Made by a program: the position numbers and the translations under genes
Source of the DNA: JBEBBU01 sp041158225
GTDB lineage: Bacteria; Pseudomonadota; Gammaproteobacteria; Methylococcales; Methylococcaceae
Reading direction: 5' to 3'
Assembly (NCBI GenBank): GCA_041158225.1
Contig: JBEBBU010000165.1
Span: forward strand, 1 to 64,000
DNA length: 64,000 nucleotides
Part shown: piece by piece, positions 48,747 through 56,848 of the stretch
How the letters are laid out: each line of letters begins with the position of its first letter
Numbering within the stretch: position 1 is the first letter of the stretch
Notes under the pieces: generated by a model
Seen by the model: the letters and a program-made list of their open reading frames with translations, nothing else
Database searches by the model: none
What the model was told of the DNA's origin: nothing

Positions 48747-49382
48747 CTACGCAGTCTTTCCGTTATTGTGAGACTGGCGCAGCAGGCGTGGCAGCGCAAA
48801 TCCCATGGCCAGTACGGCCAGTGCCGTCAGCAGGACAAACTTGCCGAACTGGCTTGCTGCTACTGGAGTGACTGCGGGCGCAGTGGCTACCAGCAACGGG
48901 ATGTGCAGCGCTGACACCTCCTGCGGTATGTTCAGCTCACTGTGCTGGACATAAAGCACGGTCTCATAGTGGCCGGGCGTGGGGAAATCAACGCTTAATC
49001 CGGTAACGCCCTGCTTCACCACAGTAGGTGCAGTCTCTGAAAGCACCTTGCCTTTCTGGTCCAGTACTCTGATCACTACCGGCTGGTTGCGTACATCGCG
49101 GTCGAGAAGATCCAGGGTGATCTGTGTATTGCCGGTGCGTGCGATTTCCAGGCACTGCGCGGTTGGCGGCTGTCTTGCTTCGCCTGGCGCTACAGGCGGC
49201 ATCTGGAATGCCGCAAAATTGGCGACATAATAATCATTGCTCTGCATGCAGCCATACATGTCCATTTTGCCGCCTGGCCCCTGTCGCGGTGCCAGAGGTA
49301 CGGAAGCAGGAGCTTCGTGGCTGGTACATAGCAGGCAGGTGCTCAGGGCAATGGCTGCGATGGAAAGAAATGGCCTGTTCAT
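48747..49382 (-). CDS. Membrane-anchored periplasmic Met/Cys protein, PmoD/AmoD-like architecture
   Basis: The 211-residue protein has a signal peptide (residues 1-27), a periplasmic part and one C-terminal span (about 180-199) with a basic tail. Near the mature N-terminus is a Met/Cys cluster: Met40, Met42, Cys45, Met46, then Met61 and Cys77. Residues 85-150 are a beta-rich, Ig- or cupredoxin-like stretch. This order (signal, Met/Cys beta domain, C-terminal anchor) recalls PmoD/AmoD, copper proteins coded near methane and ammonia monooxygenases. The residue spacing is not one I can match exactly, so homology is a hypothesis. It is the last gene of the cassette and overlaps the CopC-like gene by 4 bp. 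Confidence 0.65.
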   Translation of the reverse strand: MNRPFLSIAAIALSTCLLCTSHEAPASVPLAPRQGPGGKMDMYGCMQSNDYYVANFAAFQMPPVAPGEARQPPTAQCLEIARTGNTQITLDLLDRDVRNQPVVIRVLDQKGKVLSETAPTVVKQGVTGLSVDFPTPGHYETVLYVQHSELNIPQEVSALHIPLLVATAPAVTPVAASQFGKFVLLTALAVLAMGFALPRLLRQSHNNGKTA

Positions 49383-49786
49383 GGTGCACCTCCCTGGGTT
49401 TCGTTGACTTTGACGGAAAATCGGTAGATGCCGCTGATGACCAGGCCATCTTCAGTAATGACGCGGTAGTGAGCCACATAGGATCCGGGTGGCAGTGGCG
49501 AAGCGGTGGAAGCTTTGAGTTCGCTGCGTTCGCCAATGGTGATGCTGGCGTCCTGGCGGTCTACGCGCTGGCCTGATTTGTCCAGTATGACCAGTGAAGG
49601 CGATCTTTCCCCGATGTTACCTGTAAACCAGAGTTTCAGTGTACCGTCAAATTTTGCAGTGATTTCATTGTCGCGTGGAGCGCCGCCTATCAGACGGCCT
49701 TCAGCCCATGCGTTCCCTGCAAGCAGAGATGGCAGGACTAGCAGCGCCGTTAGTGACAGACGCTTGCAGGCGGAAGACTGTTTCAT
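49379..49786 (-). CDS. CopC-fold periplasmic protein lacking the copper-site histidines
   Basis: The 135-residue product has a signal peptide ending AWA at residue 28 and a CopC-type beta sandwich: TLKLWFTGNIGERSPSLVILDKSG, LPPGSYVAHYRVITEDGLVISGIYRFSV. In CopC the mature N-terminal His and the His of a D-x-H motif bind Cu(II). Here the mature chain would start EGRLIGGAP, with no His, and the motif reads D113-G-L115. Only the Asp remains. Copper binding in the usual mode is therefore unlikely. It lies between a small membrane protein and the PmoD-like gene, in the order often seen for copC near amo/pmo genes. Confidence 0.78.
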   Translation of the reverse strand: MKQSSACKRLSLTALLVLPSLLAGNAWAEGRLIGGAPRDNEITAKFDGTLKLWFTGNIGERSPSLVILDKSGQRVDRQDASITIGERSELKASTASPLPPGSYVAHYRVITEDGLVISGIYRFSVKVNETQGGAP

Positions 49787-49823
49787 GGTTTAACCCTGTG
49801 ATCGGATGGTGGATGGGGCGGTT

Positions 49824-50228
49824 TCAGGGAAGGCCGAGAGTGCTGCTGATCAGCAGTACCAGCGGATCAATGACCGGATGGAAAAAGCCCAGGGTAATAA
49901 TCAGCAGGCTTATCGCATAAAACTGGCTCCAGCGTCTCAGTGAAAAATCCTGCTGGCGCCATAAATAGTGAAAGATCAGCCAGCTGATGACCCAGACGAC
50001 GACAGCCATGGTTTCCTTGCCTGAGTAGGAGCCTATGCTGCCATCTGGGCCACTGCCCACAGCGCCAGGTATCCAGTAGCCATAGGCATGAACCGCGCGA
50101 TCCAGTGCCGGGGAGAGGCGTGAGATGTGGTGGCTTACCATGAGCGTGACAAATGCCAGCAGGGGGGCCAGTGTGGCTGCAATGACGGGGCCATTGTAGA
50201 CGGGTTGCTGATTGGACTTGGTATTCAT
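49824..50228 (-). CDS. Three-span membrane protein of unknown function
   Basis: The 134-residue protein has spans at about residues 14-33, 73-90 and 103-131. His residues sit at span edges: His33-His34, His47, His87 and His117. The loop YGYWIPGAVGSGPDGSIGSYSGKE is glycine-rich and looks conserved-type. The family is unknown to me. The gene follows the larger membrane protein by 9 bp and precedes the CopC-like gene by 37 bp. Together the two membrane proteins would have about eight spans, the same number as CopD, but I see no clear CopD signature. Confidence 0.7.
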   Translation of the reverse strand: MNTKSNQQPVYNGPVIAATLAPLLAFVTLMVSHHISRLSPALDRAVHAYGYWIPGAVGSGPDGSIGSYSGKETMAVVVWVISWLIFHYLWRQQDFSLRRWSQFYAISLLIITLGFFHPVIDPLVLLISSTLGLP

Positions 50229-50237
50229 GTATCTTCC

Positions 50238-50816
50238 TCAGACAAAGCGCAGTTTGGCGAGCGTCAGTCCGGCGACAAAACCACCGAGCAGAAAAAGCCA
50301 GGATAGTAGTATCAGTATCCCGGTGAACTGGGTAATATCGCGCCGTTCTTCAAGGTGATCGCGGTAGTAAAAGGTGATGAAGGTGGCGGCCAGCATCAGT
50401 GGAAACGGAAAGATGCTGATGAATTCCTTGAACTCCATCAGGACATTATGGAAGTTGGCGACATGCTGCAGTATCCAGTCTCTGGGGCCGTCTGTGCCGC
50501 GATAGCGCATGTAGATCCAGTTACCTGAAATGAGTGCAGTGAAATTCAGTGCGGTGGACAGCATCAGCATATCGCGCAGTGATTCCATATTGACATGAAC
50601 ACCCCGGATCAGCGGGTAAGCCCGGTGGGTCATGAAAGTGCCCATGATCATGGCGCCAATGGCGCTGGTACCATGCACGCCGGCCTGTACGCTGTAGGCG
50701 CTGGGATAGAAGAAATCCAGGCCTCCCAGTGCAAGCAGCAGACTCAGGCCCAGCAATGCCTGGGTTCTGGCCAGTACTTTGGCAAGCGTTGGATGCAATA
50801 CAGTATGTTGCGGCAT
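50238..50816 (-). CDS. Five-span membrane protein with conserved-looking histidines, unknown function
   Basis: From MPQHTVLHPTLAKVLARTQA the product has 192 residues; an ATG at 50861 would add 15, but it lies inside a TATAAT hexamer that is probably the promoter -10. Five spans lie at about residues 18-38, 47-63, 82-102, 132-150 and 163-185. Histidines 48, 64, 74, 118, 123 and 154 lie in or next to spans, as in haem- or copper-binding membrane proteins (for example LQHVANFHNVLMEFKEF). The family is not recognised. It is the first gene of a four-gene cassette ending with the CopC-like and PmoD-like genes. Confidence 0.7.
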   Translation of the reverse strand: MPQHTVLHPTLAKVLARTQALLGLSLLLALGGLDFFYPSAYSVQAGVHGTSAIGAMIMGTFMTHRAYPLIRGVHVNMESLRDMLMLSTALNFTALISGNWIYMRYRGTDGPRDWILQHVANFHNVLMEFKEFISIFPFPLMLAATFITFYYRDHLEERRDITQFTGILILLSWLFLLGGFVAGLTLAKLRFV

Positions 50817-50859
50817 GTCTCTGGTCCTGTGATGCGTCAAGATGCGTGACTGACCGCTC

Positions 50860-50865
50860 ATTATA
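50860..50865 (-). promoter_or_regulatory. Candidate -10 element of the four-gene cassette
   Basis: The minus-strand hexamer TATAAT lies 44 bp before the preferred start at 50816 and overlaps the alternative ATG at 50861. No convincing -35 was found. Confidence 0.45.
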
Positions 50866-50932
50866 TACTACCTGTAGCATTGTCCTGACGGCATCAGTGA
50901 TACACTTTTTACATCGAAACGGAGAACTATGC

Positions 50933-51832
50933 ATGCAGATTGTCATGACGGGAGCAACGGGTTTTCTCGGTCATCACCTGTGCAGGATACTGGTGGACGC
51001 CGGCCATAAGGTTCATGTCTATACCCGCAGCCCTCATCGGGCGCGCAAGCGCTGCCCGGGCGCCATTCCGTTTACCTCCTGGCAGCAGCTGGGGCCGGAT
51101 TTCTGCTGCGATGCTGCGATTAACCTCTCAGGTGAGCCCATTGTCGGCGCGCGCTGGACGCATGCGCGCAAGGCTATCCTGTGGCAAAGCCGGGTAGGAG
51201 TGACCCGCGATCTGGTCGACTGGATGTCGCGGTTGCATACCCAACCCAAAGTCCTGCTGAGTGGTTCCGCCGTTGGCTACTATGGTCAGCAGGGTGATAC
51301 CACACTGAGTGAGCAGAGTGCGGTCAGTGGTGATGATGATTTTGCCAGGGATATGTGTGCCGCTTGGGAGGAGGCTGCCATGGAAGCATCGTCGTCAGGC
51401 ATTCGTGTCTGCTGCGTGCGTACGGGTCTGGTCCTTGCCAGAAGAGGGGGTATGCTGCAGCGTCTTCTGCCTGCATTCCGTTTGGGTCTTGGTGGGCCAC
51501 TGGGTTCCGGTACGCAGTGGATGCCATGGATTCACCTCGAGGATTACCTGAATATGCTGCTCTTTCTCCTTGAAAGGCAGCAGCTTGCGGGAGCTTTCAA
51601 CGCGACATCACCCCAGCCAGTGACCAATGAGGTTTTTACCCGTGAACTGGCACATGTGCTGCGCCGTCCTGCCTTGCTGAGAGTGCCGGAAAAACTGTTG
51701 CGCCTGAGTATGGGGGAGATGGCTGATCTGCTGCTTGGCGGGCAGCGTGCCCTGCCTGTTGCCCTGCAGGCCGCAGGCTTCAGGTTCCGGCATCCGGAAC
51801 TGCCTGCTGCGCTGGAGCATCTGCTGACATGA
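50933..51832 (+). CDS. TIGR01777-type NAD-dependent epimerase/dehydratase-like protein
   Basis: The 299-residue extended SDR protein begins MQIVMTGATGFLGHHLCRILVDAGHKV with the GxxGxxG nucleotide site. Family segments typical of TIGR01777 (YfcH) follow: AINLSGEPIVGARWT, SGSAVGYYGQQGD, LRTGLVLARRGGMLQRLLPAFRLGLGGPLGSGTQWMPWIHLEDYL-like text, and a C-terminal DUF1731-like LGGQRALPVALQAAGFRFRHPEL. The reaction is unknown. The start was chosen by homology and a GGAG site 9 nt upstream. It overlaps the Nudix gene by 4 bp. Confidence 0.92.
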   Translation: MQIVMTGATGFLGHHLCRILVDAGHKVHVYTRSPHRARKRCPGAIPFTSWQQLGPDFCCDAAINLSGEPIVGARWTHARKAILWQSRVGVTRDLVDWMSRLHTQPKVLLSGSAVGYYGQQGDTTLSEQSAVSGDDDFARDMCAAWEEAAMEASSSGIRVCCVRTGLVLARRGGMLQRLLPAFRLGLGGPLGSGTQWMPWIHLEDYLNMLLFLLERQQLAGAFNATSPQPVTNEVFTRELAHVLRRPALLRVPEKLLRLSMGEMADLLLGGQRALPVALQAAGFRFRHPELPAALEHLLT

Positions 51833-52374
51833 CGAGTGCTGATGAACTGCTCTGGCATGTCGATGTTCAGGATGTGCCTCTGGGTGCCCGGACGCGCGCT
51901 GATATCCATGCTCTCAGGCTGTTGCACCGCTCCGTGCATATGCTGGTGTCTGATCCTGATGGCAATATTCTTCTACAGCTGCGTTCTGGCACCAAAGACG
52001 AGAATCCGGGATTATGGGATACCTCGGCGGCGGGTCATGTTGATTATGGTGAAAGCTATGATGACAGCGCGCGGCGCGAGCTCGGTGAAGAGCTGGGTAT
52101 CCATGTTGCTGTGGAAGCCCTGCATTTCCTGTTCAGAATGGAAGCTCTGCCCGAATTCGGGAGCGAGTTTGTCCAGGTTTATCAGGTAGTGTGGAACGGT
52201 CCGCTGCAGCTATCAGAAGCCGAAATCAGCGAAGTACGCTGGTTTACCCCTGAGCAGCTGGATCATGCTGTGGCTATGGACAATCCTGCCTACACCGGCA
52301 CTTTCAAGAGGCTGTGGCGGATTTACCGGAGTAGCAGTCTTGTGGCGATTCCCAGCAGTAACAGCGCAAAGTAG
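51829..52374 (+). CDS. Nudix hydrolase
   Basis: The 181-residue protein has a full Nudix box, GHVDYGESYDDSARRELGEELGI (G-x5-E-x7-REL-x-EELG-I), at about residues 67-89, and the N-terminal HRSVHMLVSDPDGNILLQLRS. It resembles the YfcD/IDI-like subgroup that hydrolyses nucleoside diphosphate derivatives; the substrate is unknown. The start overlaps the preceding epimerase stop. The last 17 codons overlap the convergent TauE-type gene by 52 bp, so the true 3' boundary of one may be shorter in function. Confidence 0.9.
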   Translation: MTSADELLWHVDVQDVPLGARTRADIHALRLLHRSVHMLVSDPDGNILLQLRSGTKDENPGLWDTSAAGHVDYGESYDDSARRELGEELGIHVAVEALHFLFRMEALPEFGSEFVQVYQVVWNGPLQLSEAEISEVRWFTPEQLDHAVAMDNPAYTGTFKRLWRIYRSSSLVAIPSSNSAK

Positions 52375-53141
52375 ACTCTGAGTTTTTCCATCGGCAGGTG
52401 CGTTGCGAGTCTGGCGCCCCAGGGCGCCGCCAGCAGTCCGGTCAGTGCCAGTGCCACCGCTCCCGGCCACCAGAGGTAGCCCAGCATGTGAGGTGCGGGT
52501 TCCCCATGCTGCCAGCCCAGCCAGACATAGGTCATCAGGCCACTGAGGGCGATGGGTATTCCGCAGATGGCAGAGGTACCTATGGCCTGGCGGATATTCA
52601 GCTGGTGGCGCAGGAGATAGGGGACTGTCAGTGTGCCGCCGCCGATGCCAAACAGGGCGGAAAGTGCACCGATAGCCGTTCCAGCCAGAAACAGCGAGCC
52701 TCTGCTGGTCGGGTGATCCATGGCAACGCTGGCTTGTGGGCGTTGCCAGACCAGACGGGCAGCGACATAGGTCTGGAAGATGGCGAAAGCGATGACCAGG
52801 TATCCTGCCGGCAGTCCGCTGGCCAGGTGGGCGCCTGCAGACGTTCCGAGGAGCAGGCCGGGCGCCAGGCCGGAAACCGATCGCCAGCAGACATTGCCGC
52901 GCCTTGCGTGTGCGATGCCGGATGCTGATGATGTTGGCAGGATGACACCAAAGGACGTGCCCAGTGCTGTCAGCATCAGTCCATCAGCGGAGACGCCCTG
53001 CTGTGGCAGTGACCAGAGCAGAAAAGGCACCAGCAGGATGCCGCCTCCAATGCCGAATAGCCCGGCAAGCATTCCGGCAGTGAGGCCGACGGCAAGGTAG
53101 AGTGTAGTCGTATCCCATGGGAAAGCATCCAGGAAAATCAT
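52323..53141 (-). CDS. TauE/SafE-type membrane transporter (probable sulfite or organosulfonate exporter family)
   Basis: The protein has 272 residues from the second of two adjacent ATG codons (the first, at 53144, shares CATG with the upstream start on the other strand). It contains about eight spans in two repeats, each starting with the family pattern: GLTAGMLAGLFGIGGGILLVPFLLW and IGALSALFGIGGGTLTVPYLL. Members move sulfur or carboxylate anions, but specificity is not readable. It is divergent from cca and converges with the Nudix gene. Confidence 0.9.
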   Translation of the reverse strand: MIFLDAFPWDTTTLYLAVGLTAGMLAGLFGIGGGILLVPFLLWSLPQQGVSADGLMLTALGTSFGVILPTSSASGIAHARRGNVCWRSVSGLAPGLLLGTSAGAHLASGLPAGYLVIAFAIFQTYVAARLVWQRPQASVAMDHPTSRGSLFLAGTAIGALSALFGIGGGTLTVPYLLRHQLNIRQAIGTSAICGIPIALSGLMTYVWLGWQHGEPAPHMLGYLWWPGAVALALTGLLAAPWGARLATHLPMEKLRVYFALLLLGIATRLLLR

Positions 53142-53148
53142 CATGAAT

Positions 53149-54405
53149 ATGTCTGTTTATCTGGTCGGTGGTGCCGTGCGCGACCGCCTTCTTGGTTTGC
53201 CGGTGATCGAGCGCGACTGGGTTGTGGTGGGTGCGGTACCTGATGACCTGATTAAACAGGGATACCGGCAGGTCGGCAAGGACTTTCCTGTTTTTTTGCA
53301 TCCCGGTACAGGGGAGGAGTACGCGCTGGCCAGACGCGAGCGCAAGGTCGCTGCCGGTTACCATGGGTTTGCTGTGGAAACTGGCCGGGAGATTTCGCTG
53401 CATGACGATCTGCTGCGGCGTGATCTGACCATCAACGCCATGGCCATGGATGCAGCCGGGCAGCTGGTGGATCCCCATGGGGGTATGTGTGACCTGCAAC
53501 ATCGTGTGTTGCGCCATGTTTCACCGGCCTTTGTCGAAGATCCACTGCGTGTGCTGCGCGTGGCGCGATTTGCCGCCCGTTTTGCAGGATATGGATTTAC
53601 TGTGGCAGCAGAAACCATGGCCTTGATGCGACAGCTGAGTAGTGGGGGTGAACTGGGCCATCTGGTACCTGAGCGGGTGTGGCAGGAGTGCATCAAAGCG
53701 CTGTCAGGCCCCTCTCCATCCGTATTTTTCTCGACGCTAAAGGCATGTGATGCCCTGCTGCCGCTTTTTCCTGAACTGGACCGGCTGTTTCAGGTGCCAC
53801 AGTCACCGCAGCATCATCCCGAGGGAGACTGTGGTGTTCACAGCCTGCTGGTACTGGATCAGGCTGCAAGGCTTTCGGATGATCCGGTGGTGCGCTTTGC
53901 TGCGCTGGTGCATGATCTGGGTAAGGGTCTGACGTCCGAACAGCTCTGGCCATCACATCCCGGTCATGAGCAGGCTGGAGTCCTGCTACTGGAAGCACTG
54001 GCCCTGCGTTATCGTCTGCCACATGTTTACCGGCAGCTTGCGCTTGCTGTCATGCGTTTTCATGGTGAAGTGCACAGGGCCCTGACACTGGATCTGCGTG
54101 CGCTGGACAGTCTGATGCATGGTATTGGCGCCTGGCAGTCTGCCGCCTACCCTTTTGAGGCGGTGCTGACTGCCTGCAAGGCTGACTGTCGCGGCCGTAC
54201 AGGCTTTGAGGATGCTGACTACCCCCAGGCTGCTTACCTGCGTTCTGCCCGTGAGGCAGGTCTTGCTATCGATCGCCAGCTGCCAGCCCGGCTCGGCTAC
54301 CAGGGGGAAGCGTATGGACGTGCTCTTGGCACGTTGCGGCGTCAGGCCCTCCGGCGCTGGCGCCGGGAATTGGCCGGATTCAGTGCTGCATCAGTCTTGC
54401 GCTGA
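53149..54405 (+). CDS. cca: Multifunctional CCA tRNA nucleotidyltransferase
   Basis: The 418-residue enzyme adds or repairs the 3' CCA of tRNAs. The nucleotidyltransferase head has MSVYLVGGAVRDRLLGLPVIERDWVVVG (catalytic Asp pair), RRDLTINAMAMD, and EDPLRVLRVARFAARF. The HD domain with phosphodiesterase or phosphatase activity shows ALVHDLGKGLTS and HPGHEQAGV. The start aligns with E. coli Cca (MKIYLVGGAVRD); an ATG two codons earlier is possible. Convergent with purC, overlapping by 26 bp. Confidence 0.95.
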   Translation: MSVYLVGGAVRDRLLGLPVIERDWVVVGAVPDDLIKQGYRQVGKDFPVFLHPGTGEEYALARRERKVAAGYHGFAVETGREISLHDDLLRRDLTINAMAMDAAGQLVDPHGGMCDLQHRVLRHVSPAFVEDPLRVLRVARFAARFAGYGFTVAAETMALMRQLSSGGELGHLVPERVWQECIKALSGPSPSVFFSTLKACDALLPLFPELDRLFQVPQSPQHHPEGDCGVHSLLVLDQAARLSDDPVVRFAALVHDLGKGLTSEQLWPSHPGHEQAGVLLLEALALRYRLPHVYRQLALAVMRFHGEVHRALTLDLRALDSLMHGIGAWQSAAYPFEAVLTACKADCRGRTGFEDADYPQAAYLRSAREAGLAIDRQLPARLGYQGEAYGRALGTLRRQALRRWRRELAGFSAASVLR

Positions 54406-55273
54406 CATCACGGTAGCGCCTTGCTGTCTGTTCAATGATATCCTGGGGTAGTTCCGGGCCTGGGGACTGCTTGTTCCAGTCCAGTGTTTCCAGATAGTCA
54501 CGTACAAACTGCTTGTCAAAACTCGGAGGATTGCCGCCTGTGCTGTAGGTGGTTTCATCCCAGAAGCGCGACGAGTCAGGTGTAAGGGCTTCATCAATCC
54601 AGTGCAGGCGTCCTTCTTCATCCAGGCCAAATTCGAATTTGGTATCAGCAATGATGATGCCGTGCTGCAGGGCGTAGGCAGCTGCAGTTGTATAGATGCT
54701 CAGTGCCAGATCTCTCACTTCTGCCGCACGTTCCTCTCCCATCAGTTCCACTGTGGCGGCAAAATCAATATTCTCGTCATGGCTGCCCAGGGCAGCTTTG
54801 GTCGATGGGGTATAAAGCGGTTGGGGCAGACGCTCTGCCTGCTGCAGGCCGGAGGGCAGATGATGACCACAGACCATCCCGGTAGCGCAATAGTCTTTCC
54901 AGCCAGATCCGGCAAGATAGCCGCGAACCACGGCTTCTACCGGCAGAGGCTTCAGGCGTCTGACCACCATGGCCCTGCCTTCAACCTGTATTCTTTCGGC
55001 AGGATCGGGAAGTATCTGCTCCAGGGGGATATCTGCCAGATGATTCGGGGCCAGCGCTCTGAGTTGCCTGAACCAGAACAGCGAAAGTTCGGTGAGGATG
55101 CGTCCCTTGCCTGGAATGGGATCAGGCAATATGACATCAAAGGCAGACAGCCGGTCAGTGGTGACAATCAGCAGATGATGCTCGTCGACATCATAGATAT
55201 CCCTGACCTTGCCGCGGCCACACAGGTGTAGGGAGTTGAGTTGTGATTCGTGCAGGCTGTCAGGCGGATTCAT
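54380..55273 (-). CDS. purC: SAICAR synthetase (phosphoribosylaminoimidazole-succinocarboxamide synthase)
   Basis: The 297-residue enzyme adds aspartate to CAIR in purine synthesis. Diagnostic segments are HLCGRGKVRDIYDVDEHHLLIVTTDRLSAFDVILPDPIPGKGRILTELS, the RGYLAGSGWKDY loop, and IADTKFEFGLDEEGRLHWIDEALTPDSSRFW. The length corresponds to the longer PurC form (about 290-300) rather than the 237-residue E. coli type. It is divergent from djlA with 90 bp between. Confidence 0.96.
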   Translation of the reverse strand: MNPPDSLHESQLNSLHLCGRGKVRDIYDVDEHHLLIVTTDRLSAFDVILPDPIPGKGRILTELSLFWFRQLRALAPNHLADIPLEQILPDPAERIQVEGRAMVVRRLKPLPVEAVVRGYLAGSGWKDYCATGMVCGHHLPSGLQQAERLPQPLYTPSTKAALGSHDENIDFAATVELMGEERAAEVRDLALSIYTTAAAYALQHGIIIADTKFEFGLDEEGRLHWIDEALTPDSSRFWDETTYSTGGNPPSFDKQFVRDYLETLDWNKQSPGPELPQDIIEQTARRYRDVSARLMQH

Positions 55274-55363
55274 GGCAATGACTCATTCGTTTTGCATAAA
55301 AAAGACTTATCATGTAAGCCTTCGGGCTGGAAGGCAAGCCCCTGAGCGTAAGAAGCGGCTGGT

Positions 55364-56287
55364 ATGAACTGGTTAGGTAAGGCATTTGGTAGTGTATTCG
55401 GGTTTCTGGTGGGAGGGCCAGTGGGCGCTGCAGTGGGTGCCGCATTCGGTCACAAGCTGGATCATCGTGATGACGGCAGTCTGAGGCGTATCGATAACCA
55501 GGTATCTACTGCAGCACACGCGGCCTTTTTCAATGCGACATTTGCCGTGATGGGGCATGTTGCCAAGAGTGATGGTCGGGTTTCCGAGGCAGACATCCGC
55601 ATGGCCAGTGAAATCATGGATCGCATGCTGCTTTCTCCCGAGCAGCGTCGGGTGGCCATGCAGCGGTATGGCGAAGGCAAGCAGTCAGGATTTGCCCTGG
55701 ATGCCACGCTGGATGCTTTCCGCCGGGAATGCAGGACACGCTATACCCTCATGCGTCTTTTTATTGAAATCCAGCTGGAGTGCGCCTGGTGTGAGGGCGA
55801 ACCACACGAGAGCCAGGACCGGCTGTTGCTGTATATCTGCAAAAAGATCAGGTTTTCCCAGTTTGAGTACCATGCTATCCGTCTGCGCAGGCAGAGTGAG
55901 GTGAAGCTGAAACAGGAGCAGGCACAGGAACAGCAGCAGAAACAGCAGGGCAGGCAGCAGCGGCAGACGTTCAACCAGCAGGGGTTTGAGCAGGCTTACA
56001 GGCGTGCGCGCCAGCAGCAGGAACAGTGGCGCAGCCATAATGGTTCGCCTCCTCCGGGACGGCGCTCCCAGCATGTTCTGGATGATGCCTACAAGATTCT
56101 TGGCGTGACTGCGCGGGCGGGTGATGATGAAGTCAAACGGGCTTACCGGCGCTTGATGAGCCAGAATCATCCGGATAAACTTGCTGCGCGTGGTGCCTCG
56201 GAGGCTGCCATGCGCAAGGCGAATGAACGTACCCAGCAGATTCGCAAGGCATACGACCGTATCGCCCAGGCCAGAAAAATTTCCTGA
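55364..56287 (+). CDS. djlA: Membrane-anchored DnaJ-like co-chaperone DjlA
   Basis: The 307-residue protein has an N-terminal span (LGKAFGSVFGFLVGGPVGAAVGAAFG), a TerB-like helical domain (about residues 50-150) containing AAFFNATFAVMGHVAKSDGRVSEADI, and a Gln-rich linker (about 180-225). It ends with a C-terminal J domain (DDAYKILGVTARAGDDEVKRAYRRLMSQNHPDK) carrying the HPD motif that stimulates DnaK. The order is exactly that of DjlA. The Gln-rich linker is longer than in many homologues. Confidence 0.95.
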   Translation: MNWLGKAFGSVFGFLVGGPVGAAVGAAFGHKLDHRDDGSLRRIDNQVSTAAHAAFFNATFAVMGHVAKSDGRVSEADIRMASEIMDRMLLSPEQRRVAMQRYGEGKQSGFALDATLDAFRRECRTRYTLMRLFIEIQLECAWCEGEPHESQDRLLLYICKKIRFSQFEYHAIRLRRQSEVKLKQEQAQEQQQKQQGRQQRQTFNQQGFEQAYRRARQQQEQWRSHNGSPPPGRRSQHVLDDAYKILGVTARAGDDEVKRAYRRLMSQNHPDKLAARGASEAAMRKANERTQQIRKAYDRIAQARKIS

Positions 56288-56316
56288 ACATCAAGCCACA
56301 AGGTACCCTGAGTCCC

Positions 56317-56799
56317 ATGCCATCATTTGACATCGTTTCTGAAGTTGACCTCCACGAGGTTGCCAATGCCGTTGACCAGACTATGCGTGAGGTAGGCACG
56401 CGCTTTGATTTCAAGGGAAGTCAGGCCAGTTGCGAACTCAAGGATGGTGAGATACGTCTGGTCGCGGAAAGTGATTTCCAGTTGCAGCAGCTCAGGGATA
56501 TCCTGAACAGCAAACTCGCCAAACGCAATGTGGATGCCGGCAGTCTTGACCGTGGTGCCGTCACCCCGGTAGGCAGGGAGTTCCGCCAGAGTCTCAAACT
56601 CAAGCAGGGCGTGGAAACTGCCTATGCCAAGGAACTTGTCAAGCTGCTCAAGGAAAGCAGGCTCAAGGTCCAGGCCTCCATTCAGGGGGAGCAGGTCAGG
56701 GTAACCGGCAAGAAGCGTGACGATCTGCAGGAAGCCATTGCCGTGCTGCGTGCCAGCCAGCCTGAGCAACCCTTGCAATACACCAATTTTCGCGATTAG
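56317..56799 (+). CDS. YajQ family nucleotide-binding protein (UPF0234)
   Basis: The 160-residue protein begins MPSFDIVSEVDLHEVANAVDQ and contains FDFKGSQASCELKDGEIRLVAESDFQLQQL, RNVDAGSLDRG and VRVTGKKRDDLQEAIAVLRAS, the full YajQ pattern with its two RRM-like halves. Homologues bind nucleotides, and some bind cyclic di-GMP. It lies 29 bp after djlA and just before the pseudopilin cluster. Confidence 0.95.
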   Translation: MPSFDIVSEVDLHEVANAVDQTMREVGTRFDFKGSQASCELKDGEIRLVAESDFQLQQLRDILNSKLAKRNVDAGSLDRGAVTPVGREFRQSLKLKQGVETAYAKELVKLLKESRLKVQASIQGEQVRVTGKKRDDLQEAIAVLRASQPEQPLQYTNFRD

Positions 56800-56815
56800 C
56801 CGGTAAAATCCCGCA

Positions 56816-56848
56816 TGTGTGTCTATACCTTCAAGGTATGGACACACA
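56816..56848. repeat. 33-bp inverted repeat over the start of the PilW-like gene
   Basis: TGTGTGTC-T-ATACCTT, centre C, AAGGTAT-G-GACACACA gives arms of 16 bp with a single mismatch. The right arm contains the AAGG ribosome-binding bases and the ATG at 56838. In RNA it would fold as a hairpin with a 5-nt loop, hiding both. It also lies 17 bp after the yajQ stop, so a transcript-end role is possible, but no T-run follows. Confidence 0.8.

Noticed and set aside
49824..50816. PmoA or PmoC subunits of a particulate methane monooxygenase
   Set aside because: The proteins are too short and none of the known subunit segments is present. Only the neighbouring CopC and PmoD-like genes hint at that pathway.
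53141..53149. A second CATG-shared divergent start (TauE-type gene and cca)
   Set aside because: For both genes a start a few bases inward fits the family consensus better, so the overlap is probably not real.
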